From Aedes albopictus (taxonomy: Eukaryota; Arthropoda; Insecta; Diptera; Culicidae): a stretch of DNA of 64,000 nt. Shown piece after piece: positions 19,974 through 30,639 of the stretch. Numbering within the stretch: position 1 is the stretch's first letter; every line of letters begins with the position of its first letter. The translations under genes were made by a program, and so were the position numbers. The stretch spans positions 477,673,396 to 477,737,395 of the forward strand of contig NC_085137.1 of assembly GCF_035046485.1 (NCBI RefSeq), in the 5' to 3' direction. A model generated the notes under the pieces. That model did not search any database. It was not told the DNA's origin and was given only the letters and a program-made list of their open reading frames with translations.

Positions 19974-22900
19974 AAGTTCCTACCTCATGCTTCCACGGGT
20001 CAAACGATGACAAAGACCGCCAGCTAAGAGTTGTGTGCTTAGCTGGTAGCGCAGCCTGGGCACTGTTGTCCTTCTGACTTCAGCTAGATTGAGGAGGTAC
20101 GATCCGAGTGTCTGTTCACCAAGGAGGTGCGGCTCAAACAGCGTCTGTTCTGGCATCCAGCGGCTGAGTAAGAAACGCTGCACCACGCCCAGCTAGATCC
20201 AAGGTGGTAGCCCCATCAGCGTGGTCGTCCCAGTGTTGGTTGGGACGTTAAACAGAACTGGCACGATGGCCCTCCGGCGAGACAGGAGTGTTGGCGTAGG
20301 CCCAATAAGCCACCCGTAAAAATCCCCATTGCGAATAACATAGGAGAAAATACGACTCGATACAATCGGCAAAGACCCACGCGACGAAATAAGGACTACG
20401 ATTGGAAACTTGGAACATGGAATTGCAAATCACTAGGTTTCGCAGGATGTGACAGGATAATCTACGACGAACTACATCCCCGCAACTTCGACATCGTGGC
20501 GTTGCAGGAACTTTGTTGGACTGGACAGAAAGTGTGGAAAAGCGGGCATCGAGCGGCTATCTTCTACCAAAGCTGTGGCACCACCAATGAACTGGGAACA
20601 GGATTTATAGTGTTGGGCAAGATGCGACAACATGTGATCGGGTGGCAGTCGATCAACGCAAGGATGTGCATGTTGAGAGTTAAGGGCCGTTTCTTCAACT
20701 ACAGCATCATCAACGTCCACTGCCCACACGAAGGGAGACCCGATGACGAGAAAGAAGCGTTCTACGCGCAGTTAGAGCAAACATACGATGGTTGCTCGCC
20801 GCGTGACGTGAAAATCGTTGTCGGCGACATGAACGCGCAGGTAGGAAGGGAGGAAATGTACAGACCGGTAATCGGGCGAAACAGCCTGCACGCCGTATCG
20901 AATGATAACGGCCAGCGATGCGTAAACTTTGCAGCCTCCCGTGGTATGGTAGTCCGAAGCACCCTCTTTCCCCGCAAAGATATCCACAAAACCACCTGGA
21001 GATCACCCGACCACCAAACAGAAAACCAAATCGACCACGTTCTAATCGACGGTAAATTCTTCTCGGATATAACCAACGTCCGCACATACCGCAGTGCGAA
21101 TATAGATTCGGATCACTACTTAGTCACTGTATGCATGCGCTCAAAACTTTCGACAGTTATCACCACGCGTCGAAGTCGAACGCCGCGGCTCAACATCGAG
21201 CAACTTCGTAACGTAGAAGTGGCTCAAGACTACGCGCAGCAGTTAGCAGTGGCCCTACCAACGGAAGAGCAGCTTGGCGCAGCTACACTTGAAGATGGCT
21301 GGAGGGACATCCGATCCGCCATAGGTAGTACCTCGGCTACAGCACTAGGCTTCGCGACTCCGAATCACAGAAACGACTGGTACGACGGCGAATGTGAACA
21401 GTTGAAAAACGAGAAGAATGCAGCATGGGCGAGAATGCTGCAACACCGTACGAGAGCGAATGAGGCACGTTACAAACAGGCGCGGAACAGGCAGAACTCA
21501 GTCTTCCGGATGAAGAAGCGCCAGCAGGAAGAACGAGATCGCGAAGCGATGGAAGAGCTGTACCGCGCTAAGGACACACGAAAGTTCTACGAGAAGCTGA
21601 ACCGCTCGCGCAGAGGCTTTGTGCCACAAGCCGACATGTGCCGAGATAATCACGGGAATATTCTCACAAGCGAGCGTGAGGTGGTCGAAAGGTGGCGGCA
21701 GCATTACGATGAGCACCTCAATGGCGACGTTGCAAGTACCGAAGGTGGCGTGGTAACAGATCTAGGAGTATGTGCACAGGACGAAAGACTTCCGGCCCCT
21801 GACCTTCAAGAGATTGAGGAGGAGGTTGGCCGGTTGAAAAACAACAAAGCCGCTGGAGCAGATCAACTACCAAGCGAGCTTCTAAAATACGGTGGAGAAG
21901 CACTGGTGAGAGCACTACACTGGGTCATTACCAAGATTTGGGAGGAGGAAGTATTACCGGAGGAATGGATGGAAGGTATCGTGTGTCCCATCTACAAAAA
22001 GGGCGACAAGTTGGATTGCGGAAACTACCGCGCGATCACACTACTGAGCGCTGCCTACAAGATACTCTCCCAAATTTTATGCCGCCGTCTATCACCGATG
22101 GCAAGAGAGTTCGTGGGGCAATATCAGGCTGGATTCATGGGTGAACGCGCTACAACGGACCAGATGTTCGCCATCCGCCAGGTGTTGCAGAAATGCCGCG
22201 AATACAACGTGCCCACACATCACTTGTTCATCGATTTCAAATCGGCGTATGATACAATCGATCGAGAACAGCTATGGCAGATTATGCACGAATACGGATT
22301 CCCGGATAAACTGATACGGTTGATCAAGGCGACGATGGATCGAGTGATGTGCGTAGTTCGAGTATCAGGGACACTCTCGAGTCCCTTCGAATCTCGCAGA
22401 GGGTTACGGCAAGGTGATGGTCTTTCGTGCTTGCTGTTCAACATTGCTTTGGAAGGTGTAATAAGAAGAGCGGGGAAAAACACGAGTGGGACGATTTTCA
22501 CGAAGACCGTTCAGCTGCTTGGTTTCGCCGATGATATTGATATTATTGCTCGTAAATTTGAGACGATGGCGGAAACGTACATCCGACTAAAGAGTGAAGC
22601 CAGGCGAATCGGATTAGTCATTAATGTGTCGAAGACAAAGTACATGATGGCAAAGGGCTCCAGGGAGGAATCACCGCGCCCGCCACCCCGAATTCATATC
22701 GACGGTGATGAAATCGAGGCGGTTGAAGAATTCGTGTACTTGGGCTCACTGGTGACCGACGACAACGACACCAGCAGAGAAATTCAGAGGCGCATTGTGG
22801 CAGGAAATCGTGCCTACTTTGGACTCCGCAGAACTCTACGATCGAATAAAGTTCGCCGTAACACGAAGTTAACCATCTACAAAACGTTGATTAGACCGGT

Positions 22901-23345
22901 CGTCCTCTATGGGCACGAAACATGGACCCTACGTGCAGAGGACCAACGCGCCCTTGGAGTTTTCGAACGGAAGGTGTTGCGTACCATCTACGGCGGAGTG
23001 CAGATGGAAGACGGGACGTGGAGAAGGCGAATGAACCACGAGCTGCATCAGTTGCTGAGAGAACCAACCATCGTCCATACCGCGAAAATCGGGAGGCTAC
23101 GGTGGGCGGGTCACGTCATCAGGATGTCGGATAGCAACCCGACTAAAATGGTTCTCGAGTCATCCGACCGGTACAAGAAGACGTGGAGCGCAGCGAGCTA
23201 GGTGGGTCGACCAAGTGGAGGACGATCTGCGGACCCTACGCAGAGTGCGGAACTGGAGACAAACAGCCATGGACCGAGTGGAATGGAGGCGGCTACTATG
23301 TACAGCAGAGGCCACCCCGGCCTTAGCCTGACCGGTAAGGTAAGT
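19974..23345 (+). mobile_element. RTE-A non-LTR retrotransposon, near-complete
   Basis: The 5' boundary (AAGTTCCTACCT) is shared with the antisense copy ending at 38142. The 3' end is a short GACCGGTAAGGTAAGTAAG tail, also seen at 50476. Length 3.37 kb, one large ORF with endonuclease plus reverse transcriptase, no RNase H and a microsatellite-like tail fit the RTE clade (JAM1-like elements are known in Aedes; the match is from recognition only). It is intact except for a 2-bp deletion near the end of the ORF. Confidence 0.85.
20211..23201 (+). CDS. RTE-A ORF2: APE endonuclease + reverse transcriptase (frameshifted C-terminus)
   Basis: The frame is open from just after a TAG at 20208-20210 to a TAG at 23199-23201 (996 codons). 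The endonuclease begins near WKLGTWNCKS (about 20405-20435) and includes the GDMNAQVG box (about 20824) and the SDHYLV box (about 21106). The RT carries YQAGFMGERATTDQ, LFIDFKSAYDTID, RRGLRQGDGLSC and the catalytic FADDIDII (about 22523). No in-frame ATG precedes the endonuclease, so its start is unclear. Near 23158 the antisense copy has AG where this copy lacks two bases. That deletion shifts the frame and ends the protein about 50 residues early, removing the conserved QRARWVDQVEDDL block that follows in another frame to 23330. The enzyme would nick target DNA and copy its own RNA. Confidence 0.85.
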   Translation, partial: PHQRGRPSVGWDVKQNWHDGPPARQECWRRPNKPPVKIPIANNIGENTTRYNRQRPTRRNKDYDWKLGTWNCKSLGFAGCDRIIYDELHPRNFDIVALQELCWTGQKVWKSGHRAAIFYQSCGTTNELGTGFIVLGKMRQHVIGWQSINARMCMLRVKGRFFNYSIINVHCPHEGRPDDEKEAFYAQLEQTYDGCSPRDVKIVVGDMNAQVGREEMYRPVIGRNSLHAVSNDNGQRCVNFAASRGMVVRSTLFPRKDIHKTTWRSPDHQTENQIDHVLIDGKFFSDITNVRTYRSANIDSDHYLVTVCMRSKLSTVITTRRSRTPRLNIEQLRNVEVAQDYAQQLAVALPTEEQLGAATLEDGWRDIRSAIGSTSATALGFATPNHRNDWYDGECEQLKNEKNAAWARMLQHRTRANEARYKQARNRQNSVFRMKKRQQEERDREAMEELYRAKDTRKFYEKLNRSRRGFVPQADMCRDNHGNILTSEREVVERWRQHYDEHLNGDVASTEGGVVTDLGVCAQDERLPAPDLQEIEEEVGRLKNNKAAGADQLPSELLKYGGEALVRALHWVITKIWEEEVLPEEWMEGIVCPIYKKGDKLDCGNYRAITLLSAAYKILSQILCRRLSPMAREFVGQYQAGFMGERATTDQMFAIRQVLQKCREYNVPTHHLFIDFKSAYDTIDREQLWQIMHEYGFPDKLIRLIKATMDRVMCVVRVSGTLSSPFESRRGLRQGDGLSCLLFNIALEGVIRRAGKNTSGTIFTKTVQLLGFADDIDIIARKFETMAETYIRLKSEARRIGLVINVSKTKYMMAKGSREESPRPPPRIHIDGDEIEAVEEFVYLGSLVTDDNDTSREIQRRIVAGNRAYFGLRRTLRSNKVRRNTKLTIYKTLIRPVVLYGHETWTLRAEDQRALGVFERKVLRTIYGGVQMEDGTWRRRMNHELHQLLREPTIVHTAKIGRLRWAGHVIRMSDSNPTKMVLESSDRYKKTWSAAS

Positions 23346-23684
23346 AAGTTTTCCGCCTAACTGACAAGCCACGTACGCACCGACAGATACCAGTTCATTG
23401 CTTGTTTCTGCCATGTTGCTAGTTTTCGACGTAGGGATCATGACGTTGGGGCGGTCTGAGCAATCCTGCTCATTGATCGGACGCATTTGTGTGCGATGTG
23501 CCGTTAATGGCGAAATATTTTTTCATTCCAATTTCCACTACGAAAATATGACGAGAAAGTCGTGCTAAAAATTCTGCTTCAACCCATCTGGCTGGATTGT
23601 GTCGGTTATGATTTTTATAGCATATGGTATCACCACCCATCAAATTGGAATAGTCCCTAGCCGCCACCAGCCGTTCTACCATCC

Positions 23685-24329
23685 GTGCCCACATCACCAC
23701 TCCGTCCACAACCAACCACCTCGAACCTGCTACAGCAGCAGCAACTCGAATCATCTTGCTTTCAATCCAGTACAAACGCCATCGGCGTCAATGTCCACCA
23801 AACATCAGCAGATCCAAACCGCAGCATCAATGACCCTTCCAGCATTAGCGAACCCACAGCAGAACAATCTAAAATAACATATCACGATAAAATTTACAGA
23901 GCTATACCATACATACCGGCACTTCCTCAACGAATTATATAAATTTTGGCTAGGGACTATTCCAATATAGCAATCGCAACAAAACAGACCCGTGTGGTAA
24001 AACATCTCCACACACGGGTAAAGCACCCGGTAATCAAAGATGATGTTAGCAACATCATATACAAAATACCGTACAATCAGTACGAGTATTGCTATATTGG
24101 AATGACCACTAACACTTTGAGGAAAAGATTAGCAGGCCACCGATCCAATATAAGCAGATTAGAAAAACTGACCAATAACAACAATACCAACACAGAAATA
24201 GCCAAGACATCGCTAATAGAAACGACAACAGCGCTAATACAGCATTGCGTAGAGACAGACCACAGATTCAATCTAGAACAAACACAAATTATAGACCATA
24301 GCTACAGACATTCCACACTACCGTTTTAA
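23685..24329 (+). pseudogene. Penelope-like GIY-YIG endonuclease domain
   Basis: One frame runs from about 23685 to 24329, interrupted only by TAA at 23940-23942. After the linker AIPYIPALPQRII and ARDYSNIAIATKQTRVV it encodes the nuclease core NIIYKIPYNQYEYCYIGM, TTNTLRKRLAGHRSNI and a C-terminal block TALIQHCVETDHRFNLEQT. In Penelope-like elements this domain follows the RT and cuts the target. The Tyr, Gly and Arg positions of the GIY-YIG core are present. The catalytic Glu lies in a less conserved region and cannot be assigned with certainty. Being cut off from an RT, it is a relic. Confidence 0.75.
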
Positions 24330-24490
24330 GAGATGTGTCACATCACAAACACAAACCACACAGTCAATAGGCGTACACATATATACAGACTCAGTGCGAC
24401 ATACGCAGCAGTGTTGCATGATATTGTTCGTGCAGTTGAAAATCGGAATTTTTGACACGCGAAAAACGATGTTTCTCCTAAACCGTGTGT

Positions 24491-24556
24491 CGGACGTACG
24501 TCGGGCACAGTGCGCTGGATAGAGGGCCAGGTCCGCTGTCCAGCGCACTACGTCCG
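24491..24556. repeat. Strong hairpin with a 10-nt bulge
   Basis: TCCAGCGCACTACGTCCG at 24539-24556 is matched in reverse complement by CGGACGTA (24491-24498) plus AGTGCGCTGGA (24509-24519), with 10 extra bases between the two left halves. It lies in the 3' region of the Penelope-like remnant. Confidence 0.6.
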
Positions 24557-25029
24557 ACGTTAGCTTTCACGAACGGATTTTGAGAAAATTCGATTGTCGG
24601 GTGTGGGGAAACTTCGGGTTTCAACCGCGACGACAATATCAAAAGTAAAGATGAGCGCAACAAAACCACTAGAACTAGCATAGAAGAGAGGGACTCAATT
24701 TCTCCAATAGGGCACGTTAACCATTCCACAAGTTAAGAAAAAGAGGGGCTGAAAAATAGAAAAATTGCGCCATTGCCAGTGGTACAAGTTGTGAGGTGAA
24801 AAAAGTGAAAGATTTTAAAGTGTAAGATTTCAATAGCAGATTAATGTGAACTATTTTAAAATGTAACACAATTTAAATTCACAGCATGTACCAAAACTCA
24901 ACATACCCGACAGTTATAGTTGGACAAAACATTAGACAAATAACGACACTAGTATTGTAAGTCACACAAACCAAACATTCCCACTTTCAACTAATTCAAA
25001 CAAATAATAAATTTAAATTTTAGTACCCC

Positions 25030-25080
25030 CTGAGGAAGACGCCCACCAAGCGTCGAAACGTTGGAATAACAACAAACGTC
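25030..25080 (+). ncRNA. Hammerhead-ribozyme-like motif
   Basis: The order of conserved elements fits a hammerhead core: CTGAGGA (CUGANGA) at 25030-25036, stem II GACGC/GCGTC (25038-25042, 25050-25054), GAAA at 25055-25058, stem III CGTT/AACG (25059-25062, 25075-25078), then T and C at 25079-25080, the expected cleavage position. Penelope-like elements are known to carry hammerheads. Stem I pairing across CCCC (before 25030) and GTTAG (after 25080) is poor, and one unpaired A lies before stem II. It is probably a decayed ribozyme. Confidence 0.45.
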
Positions 25081-25572
25081 GTTAGTTTATCAAAGACTGC
25101 GTAGCCGAAAAACGTGAAATTAACCCTACAGTCGTTCAATTACCACTTCTAATATACTCAACATCATATCCACAAGGTGTCGGTTAATCTTAAGGAAAAC
25201 GGGAGCAAAAGTCCGCATTTCCCATTTTTCCTGAAGGTCTGTATGTTATGTCAAAGTTGTAAATGGACAACTCCATAACGTAGTGTTGTAGTCGAGTTAC
25301 AAAAATAGAATTCTTACATTATATCTCAAATATCCCCACCAACAGCTTATAATTCGTGAAAACTTTGGTGACCGTAGCGATATTTAAGTAACTTTTTGAT
25401 TGTGCACATTAACGCCAAAGCTTCTAAATGCAATATGGGGTAAGATTTTTGAGCAGAATATAAAGAAAATGACCTGAAACAGGCTGGTTTTGAACGCCTT
25501 CTATTTCATGGACAAAAACACCACCAATTCCGTAAGAGCGGCCTTATGAAATTCATTTTAATCGTAATGAAT

Positions 25573-25848
25573 TACTAGATGTCCCGGCAAACGTTATTCT
25601 GCCTGCCTACTGTATTTTTTTTGACATAGGGTAATTTGCCAATTGTTGCACGGCTATACAGCTCTACAGAAAAATGGCCCGCAAAATGGAATTTCAAACT
25701 TTCTCGTTTTCGGTGCGTTTCCGGTCGATTTTCCCGGAGCCCTGTACGATTGAAACACTGAAAGAATGGTACAGATCGGTTAGCCCGTTCCCGAGCCTAT
25801 TCGTGACATACAAACACCATTCCATTTTTATTTATATAGATATAGATT
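25573..25848 (+). mobile_element. Short interspersed repeat, ACTAG-GTCCCGGCAAAC type
   Basis: The start (ACTAGATGTCCCGGCAAACG) and the end (CATTTTTATTTATATAGAT) match those of the two copies at 42938-43240 and 43386-43697; the middle is diverged. Such elements ending in a TATATAGAT-type microsatellite are common in insects. No coding sequence. Confidence 0.5.
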
Positions 25849-26339
25849 TAAAGGCCATTTCATAAATTAGACCTTATGATAATCTTAGGTTTATTTGGCT
25901 GAACTTAGTCACTGCATGTAAAGGCTGGGTATGCTGCGCAATTCAGATCCCATTGTGATCCACTAGCCTCTGCCCAGCAACTCCTATCCCTACCTCCTCG
26001 CGGTACGGCCGGAAACTATGAGCAACCTTAGGGAAGATCGGGTAACCAACCCCGGTGGGAACTTTGGTCGTAGGCTGACAGGGAAGGGGGGGGGGGGGGT
26101 GTTTCAGCAAACCTGAGCGTCTGTTCTCCAGGAGGAGCGGCTCACAACAGCGTCTGATCCCCATGTTAGGGGCGGCTGATCTACGTCCGAGTGCCAGGGA
26201 AGGACTCTAAGCTCAACTGTGCACTATGGTCCTCCGGAAAGTAGGAGGTTGGTGTCAGGCCCTACGAGCCAGCCGTAAAAAACCATTGTAACGGAAAATC
26301 AGCAACAGAATAATTAGAACCGAGACCCCAGCGAACAAA

Positions 26340-29300
26340 AAGGACTTGCGATTGGAAACTCGGTACGTGGAACTGCCGATCTCTCACTTCATTGGGAGCA
26401 CCCGCATACTCGCCGATCTACTGAAGGACCGCGGGTTCGGCATCGTAGCGCTGCAGGAGGTGTGTTAGACAGGATCCATGGTGCGAACGTTTAGAGGTAA
26501 TCATACCATCTACCAGAGCTGCGGCAACACACGCGAGCTGGGAAAAGCTTTCATCGTGATGGGTGATATGCAAAGGCGCGTGACCGGTTGGTGGCCGATC
26601 GACGAAAGAATGTGCAGGTTGAGGATCAAGGAACGATTCTTCAACTTCAACATAATAAACGTGCAAACCCACACTCCGAAAGTACTGATGATGACAAGGA
26701 CGCATTTTACGCGCAGCTCGAACGCGAGTATGATCGCTGCCCAGGCCACGACGTCAAGATCATCATAGGAGATTTGAACGCCCAGGTAGGCCAGGAGGAG
26801 GAATTCAGACCGACGATTGGTAAGTTCAGCGCCCACCAGAAGACGAACCAAAACGGCCTACGACTCATTGATATATAGCCCATTTAGCCGAGGCGGTAAA
26901 CGCACGGGTATTCAGCATGACCATGCTGAGGGTAACGGGTTCGATTCCCGGTCGGTCCAGGATCTTTTCGTAAAGGAAATTTCCTTGACTTCCTTGGGCA
27001 TAGAGTATCTTCGTGCCTGCCACACGATATACACATGCAAAATGGTCATTGGCAGAGGAAGCTCTCAGTTAATAACTGTGGAAGTGCTCATAAGCTGAGA
27101 AGCAGGCTTTGTCCCAGTGAGGACGTTACGCCAAGAAGAGAGAGAGACTCATTGATTTCGCCACCTCCAAAAATATGGCCATACGTAGCACCTGTTTCCA
27201 ACACAGCCTTCCTTATCGTTACACCTGGAGATCACCACAGCAGACGGAATCTCAAATCGACCACGTTCTGATTGACGGACGGCACTTCTCCGACATTATC
27301 GACGTCAGGACCTATCGTGGCGCCAACATCGACTCCGACCACTATCTGGTGATGGTCAAACTGCGCCCAAAACTCTCCGTCATCAACAATGTACGGTACC
27401 GGCGACCACCACGGTACAACCTAGAGCGACTGAAGCAGCCGGATGTCGCCTCAGCATACGCGCAGAATCTCAAAGCCGCGTTGCCAGACGAGGGCGAGCT
27501 CGATGAGGCCCCTCTAGAGGACTGCTGGAGTACAGTGAAAGCAGCCATCAACGACGCAGCCGAGAGCACCATCGGGTACGTGGAACGGAATCGACGGAAT
27601 GAATGGTTCAACGAAGAGTGCAGAACGGTTTTGGAGGAGAAGAACGCAGCGAGGGCGGTAATGCTGCAGCAAGGGACTCGACAGAACGTGGAACGTTATA
27701 AACAGAAGCGGAAACAGCAGACCCGCCTCTTTCGGGAAAAAAGGCCGCCTGAAAGAAGCGGAGTGTGTAGAAATGGAACTGCTGTGCCGTTCTCAAGAAA
27801 CACGGAAGTTCTATCAGAAGCTCAACGCATCCCGCAACGGCTTCGTGCCGCGAGCCGAAATACGCAGGGATAAAGACGGAGGCCTCTTGACGGACGGACG
27901 TGAGGTGATCGAAAGGTGGAAGCAGCACTTCGATCACCACCTGAACGGCGTGGAGAACGTAGGCACGGGAGCCCACGGCAACGGAGGAAACGATGACACC
28001 AGTGCAGCAGAGGACGGACATGAACCAACTCCCACGCTGAGGGAAGTTAAGGATGCCATTCATCAGTTCAAAACCAACAAAGCAGCTGGTAAGGATGATA
28101 TCGCAGCTGAACTCATCAAGATGGGCCCAGAAAAGTTGGCCACCTGTTTGCATCGGCTGATAGTCAGGATCTGGGAAACCGAACAGCTACCGGAGGAGTG
28201 GAAGGAAGGGGTAATCTGCCCCATTCACAAGAAAGGCGACCATTTGGAATGTAAGAACTTCAGGCCGATAACTATTTTGAATGCTACCTACAAAGTGCTA
28301 TCCCAGATCATCTTCCGTCGTCTGTCACCTAAAACAAATGAGTTCGTGGGAAGTTATCAAGCCGGCTTCATCGACGGGCGGTCGACAACGGACCAGATCT
28401 TTACCGTACGGCAAATCCTCCAGAAATGCCGTGAATACCCAACGCATCACCTGTTCATCGACTTCGAAGCGGCATACGACAGTATCGACCGCGCAGAGCT
28501 ATGGAGAATCATGGACGAAAACGGCTTTCCTGGGAAGCTGATTGGACTGATTAAAGCAACGATGAACGGTGTGCAAAACTGCGTAAGGGTTTCGGGTGAA
28601 CTATCCAGTTCATTCGAATCTCGCCGGGGACTGCGACAAGGTAATGGACTCTCATGCCTACTCTTCAACATCGCTCTGGAAGGTTTGATGCGACGAGCCG
28701 GGCTCAACAGCCGGGGAACGATTTTCACAAAATCCGGTCAATTTGTGTGCTTTGCGGACGACATGGACATTATCGCTAGAACATTTGGAACGGTGGCAGA
28801 ACTGTACACCCGCCTGAAAAGCGAAGCAGCAAAGGTCGGACTGGTGGTGAATGCCTCAAAAACAAAGTACATGCTGGTAGGCGGAACCGAAAACGACCGG
28901 ATCCGTCTGGGTAGCAATGTTACGATAGACGGGGATACTTTCGAGGTGGTAGAGGAATTCGTCTACCTCGGATCCTTACTGACGGCTGACAACAACGTGA
29001 GCCGTGAAATTCGGAGGCGCATCATCAGCGGAAGTCGGGCCTACTACGGGCTCCAGAAGAAACTGCGGTCGAAAAAAATTCACCCACGCACCAAATGCAC
29101 CATGTACAAAACGCTAATAAGACCGGTGGTCCTCTACGGGCACGAGACATGGACCATGCTCGAGGAGGACCTGCAAGCACTCGGAGTTTTCGAGCGTCGC
29201 GTGCTAAGGACGATCTTCGGTGGTGTGCAGGAGAACGGTGTGTGGCGGAGAAGAATGAACCACGAGCTCGCTGCACTTTACGGCGAACCCAGCATCCAGA

Positions 29301-29512
29301 AGGTGGCCAAAGCCGGAAGGATACGGTGGGCAGGGCATGTTGCAAGAATGCCGGACAACAACCCTGCAAAGCTGGTGTTTGCAACTGATCCGGTTGGCAC
29401 AAGAAGGCGTGGAGCGCAGAGAGCACGATGGGCGGACCAGGTGGAGCGTGACCTGGCGAGCATTGGGCGCGACCGAGGATGGAGAGCGGCAGCCACAAAC
29501 CGAGTGATTATG
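26340..29512 (+). pseudogene. RTE-B ORF2: endonuclease + reverse transcriptase, interrupted
   Basis: The endonuclease starts around 26350. A TAG at 26466-26468 stands where the antisense copy has TGG. The frame shifts near 26690 and is then cut by the SINE. The region with SDHYLV (about 27336) to linker is open at 27175-27873, and a further shift leads to the long frame 27773-29701, which holds the complete RT (LFIDFEAAYDSID, RRGLRQGNGLSC, CFADDMDII near 28750) and the C-terminal QRARWADQVERDL block. The true C-terminus is lost by a small deletion after 29500, so translation would run into flanking repeat. The 3' two thirds are remarkably well preserved. Confidence 0.85.
26873..27145 (+). mobile_element. 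tRNA-derived SINE (Feilai-like) inside RTE-B
   Basis: Perfect 11-bp target duplications GACTCATTGAT lie at 26862-26872 and 27146-27156; removing the insert restores the RTE-B reading (ACTCATTGATTTCGCC). Box B is GGTTCGATTCC at 26938-26948. The tail is AAGAAGAGAGAGA. It is the same subfamily as the copy at 970-1255, with few differences. Confidence 0.9.
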
Positions 29513-29574
29513 TCTTGTCTTAAATGTGATGTTGAACAAATAAATTCATTCATTCACCATGTCCGCTTCTCTTG

Positions 29575-29750
29575 CATTATTACTTTCAGTAGTTCAGTCA
29601 GGAATTCCTCCAGAAATTCACATTTTTTGAAAGATAATCCTGTAGGGTTACCTGGAAAACTGTTAAGATTGCTAAAGAACTTTCTGAAGAAATTCCTGTA
29701 AAAAATCCCGTAGGAGTGTCTGAATAATTCCACAGCAATCCTTGGAGAGC
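29575..29750. repeat. 12-bp minisatellite fragment
   Basis: Sequence with GGAATTCCTCCAGAAATTC and GAAGAAATTCCTG units follows directly after RTE-B. It is the same repeat type as at 10.2-16.8 kb. Confidence 0.55.
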
Positions 29751-29759
29751 TACCACCCT

Positions 29760-30410
29760 TAACATTTCTTAAAATATCCGGTATGTATTAGATTTTGCCA
29801 AAACTTTTGGATATTTTATAGCAAATACATTGATCATCCACCTTATGAAAATTGGGACGGAAATCGGTAAACGCCTAAATGTATGCAATGTATTGTAATT
29901 TCATGTTGTTAGAGCTGTTGTGTCCAATATTTGTTAATATAAATTTCTAAAGCAACTCAAAAAGAAAACTCAATATACGTAACATATAATAATATGTTGA
30001 TGTACAGTTAAAAAAAATACGCAGTTTATGATTTAATTGATAAATTCACTGCGTGCAAAAAATTCTATCAAAGTTACCTAGTTTTACGGTACCTCGGAAT
30101 CCGGAACAGGCCACTATAGTTCCAAATGACCTCAAAGTATCCGACGATACGAATTCTTCATGATTCAGATATAAAAACTTATCGATCCATATAAGATCTG
30201 TAAAAGGCAACGAAAATGTCTTATTTGGATAACCAACGTACCTCATTGGGTTTCCGTATAAATCCGGAACTGGTCATGCAACTTCACCAACCGGTGCATT
30301 CTATGAAATGGTAGTCATTTCTGGTTGTTCTGTGAAAATTCCATCAAAATCGGGTAAAAATTGAAGAAAATAGAACCAAATGAACATCATATTTTGAGTG
30401 CGCAATATAC
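29760..30410. other. No gene recognised
   Basis: AT-rich DNA without recognisable coding or repeat structure. Confidence 0.4.
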
Positions 30411-30639
30411 GTTGGTGACGCAAAGGTTAAGGCTATGGATTGCCAATCCGGAGACGGCGGGTTCAATTCCCGTTCCGGTCGGGAAAATTTTCTCGACAAA
30501 TTCATGCAATGGCAGGCAAAGGAAGCCCTTCAATTAATAACTGTCGAAGTGCTCAAAGAACACTAAGTTGAAGCAAGGTAGGCCAAGTCCCAGTGGGGAC
30601 GAAGAGCCATAAAGAAGAAGAAGAGAAGAAGAGGAAGGA
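30411..30639 (+). mobile_element. tRNA-derived SINE, second subfamily
   Basis: The head has box A-like GACGCAAAGGTTAAGGC (30417-30433) and box B GGTTCAATTCC (30460-30470). The body shares TTAATAACTGTCGAAGTGCTC and GAACACTAAGTTGAAGC with the other SINEs and ends in a GAAGAAGAAGAGAAGAAGAG tail. The head differs from the 970 and 26873 copies while the 3' body is shared, as expected for SINE subfamilies with different tRNA heads. Confidence 0.75.

Larger units (their letters stand above)
23640..25135 (+). mobile_element. Penelope-like element remnant (3' part)
   Basis: A GIY-YIG coding region (23685-24329) is followed by about 0.7 kb of 3' sequence ending in a hammerhead-like motif (25030-25080). 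The upstream reverse transcriptase is missing. The segment TTGGAATAGTCCCTAGCC (from 23646) recurs in reverse complement at about 23948-23966, so the 5' side looks rearranged or inverted, which is common in Penelope-like elements. Confidence 0.65.
25918..29553 (+). mobile_element. RTE-B non-LTR retrotransposon, full length with SINE insert
   Basis: The 5' end (GTAAAGGCTGGGTATGCTGC) is shared with the antisense copy ending at 50354. The 3' end is an AAATAAATTCATTCATTC tail. Removing the SINE at 26873-27145 leaves about 3.36 kb, the same plan as RTE-A: long 5' leader, endonuclease, RT, short tail. A 14-base G run at 26086-26099 is unique to this copy. Confidence 0.85.

Noticed and set aside
20710..21087. 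Minus-strand ORFs of 107 and 125 codons (also mirrored at 36914-37426)
   Set aside because: Antisense shadows of the RTE-A endonuclease.
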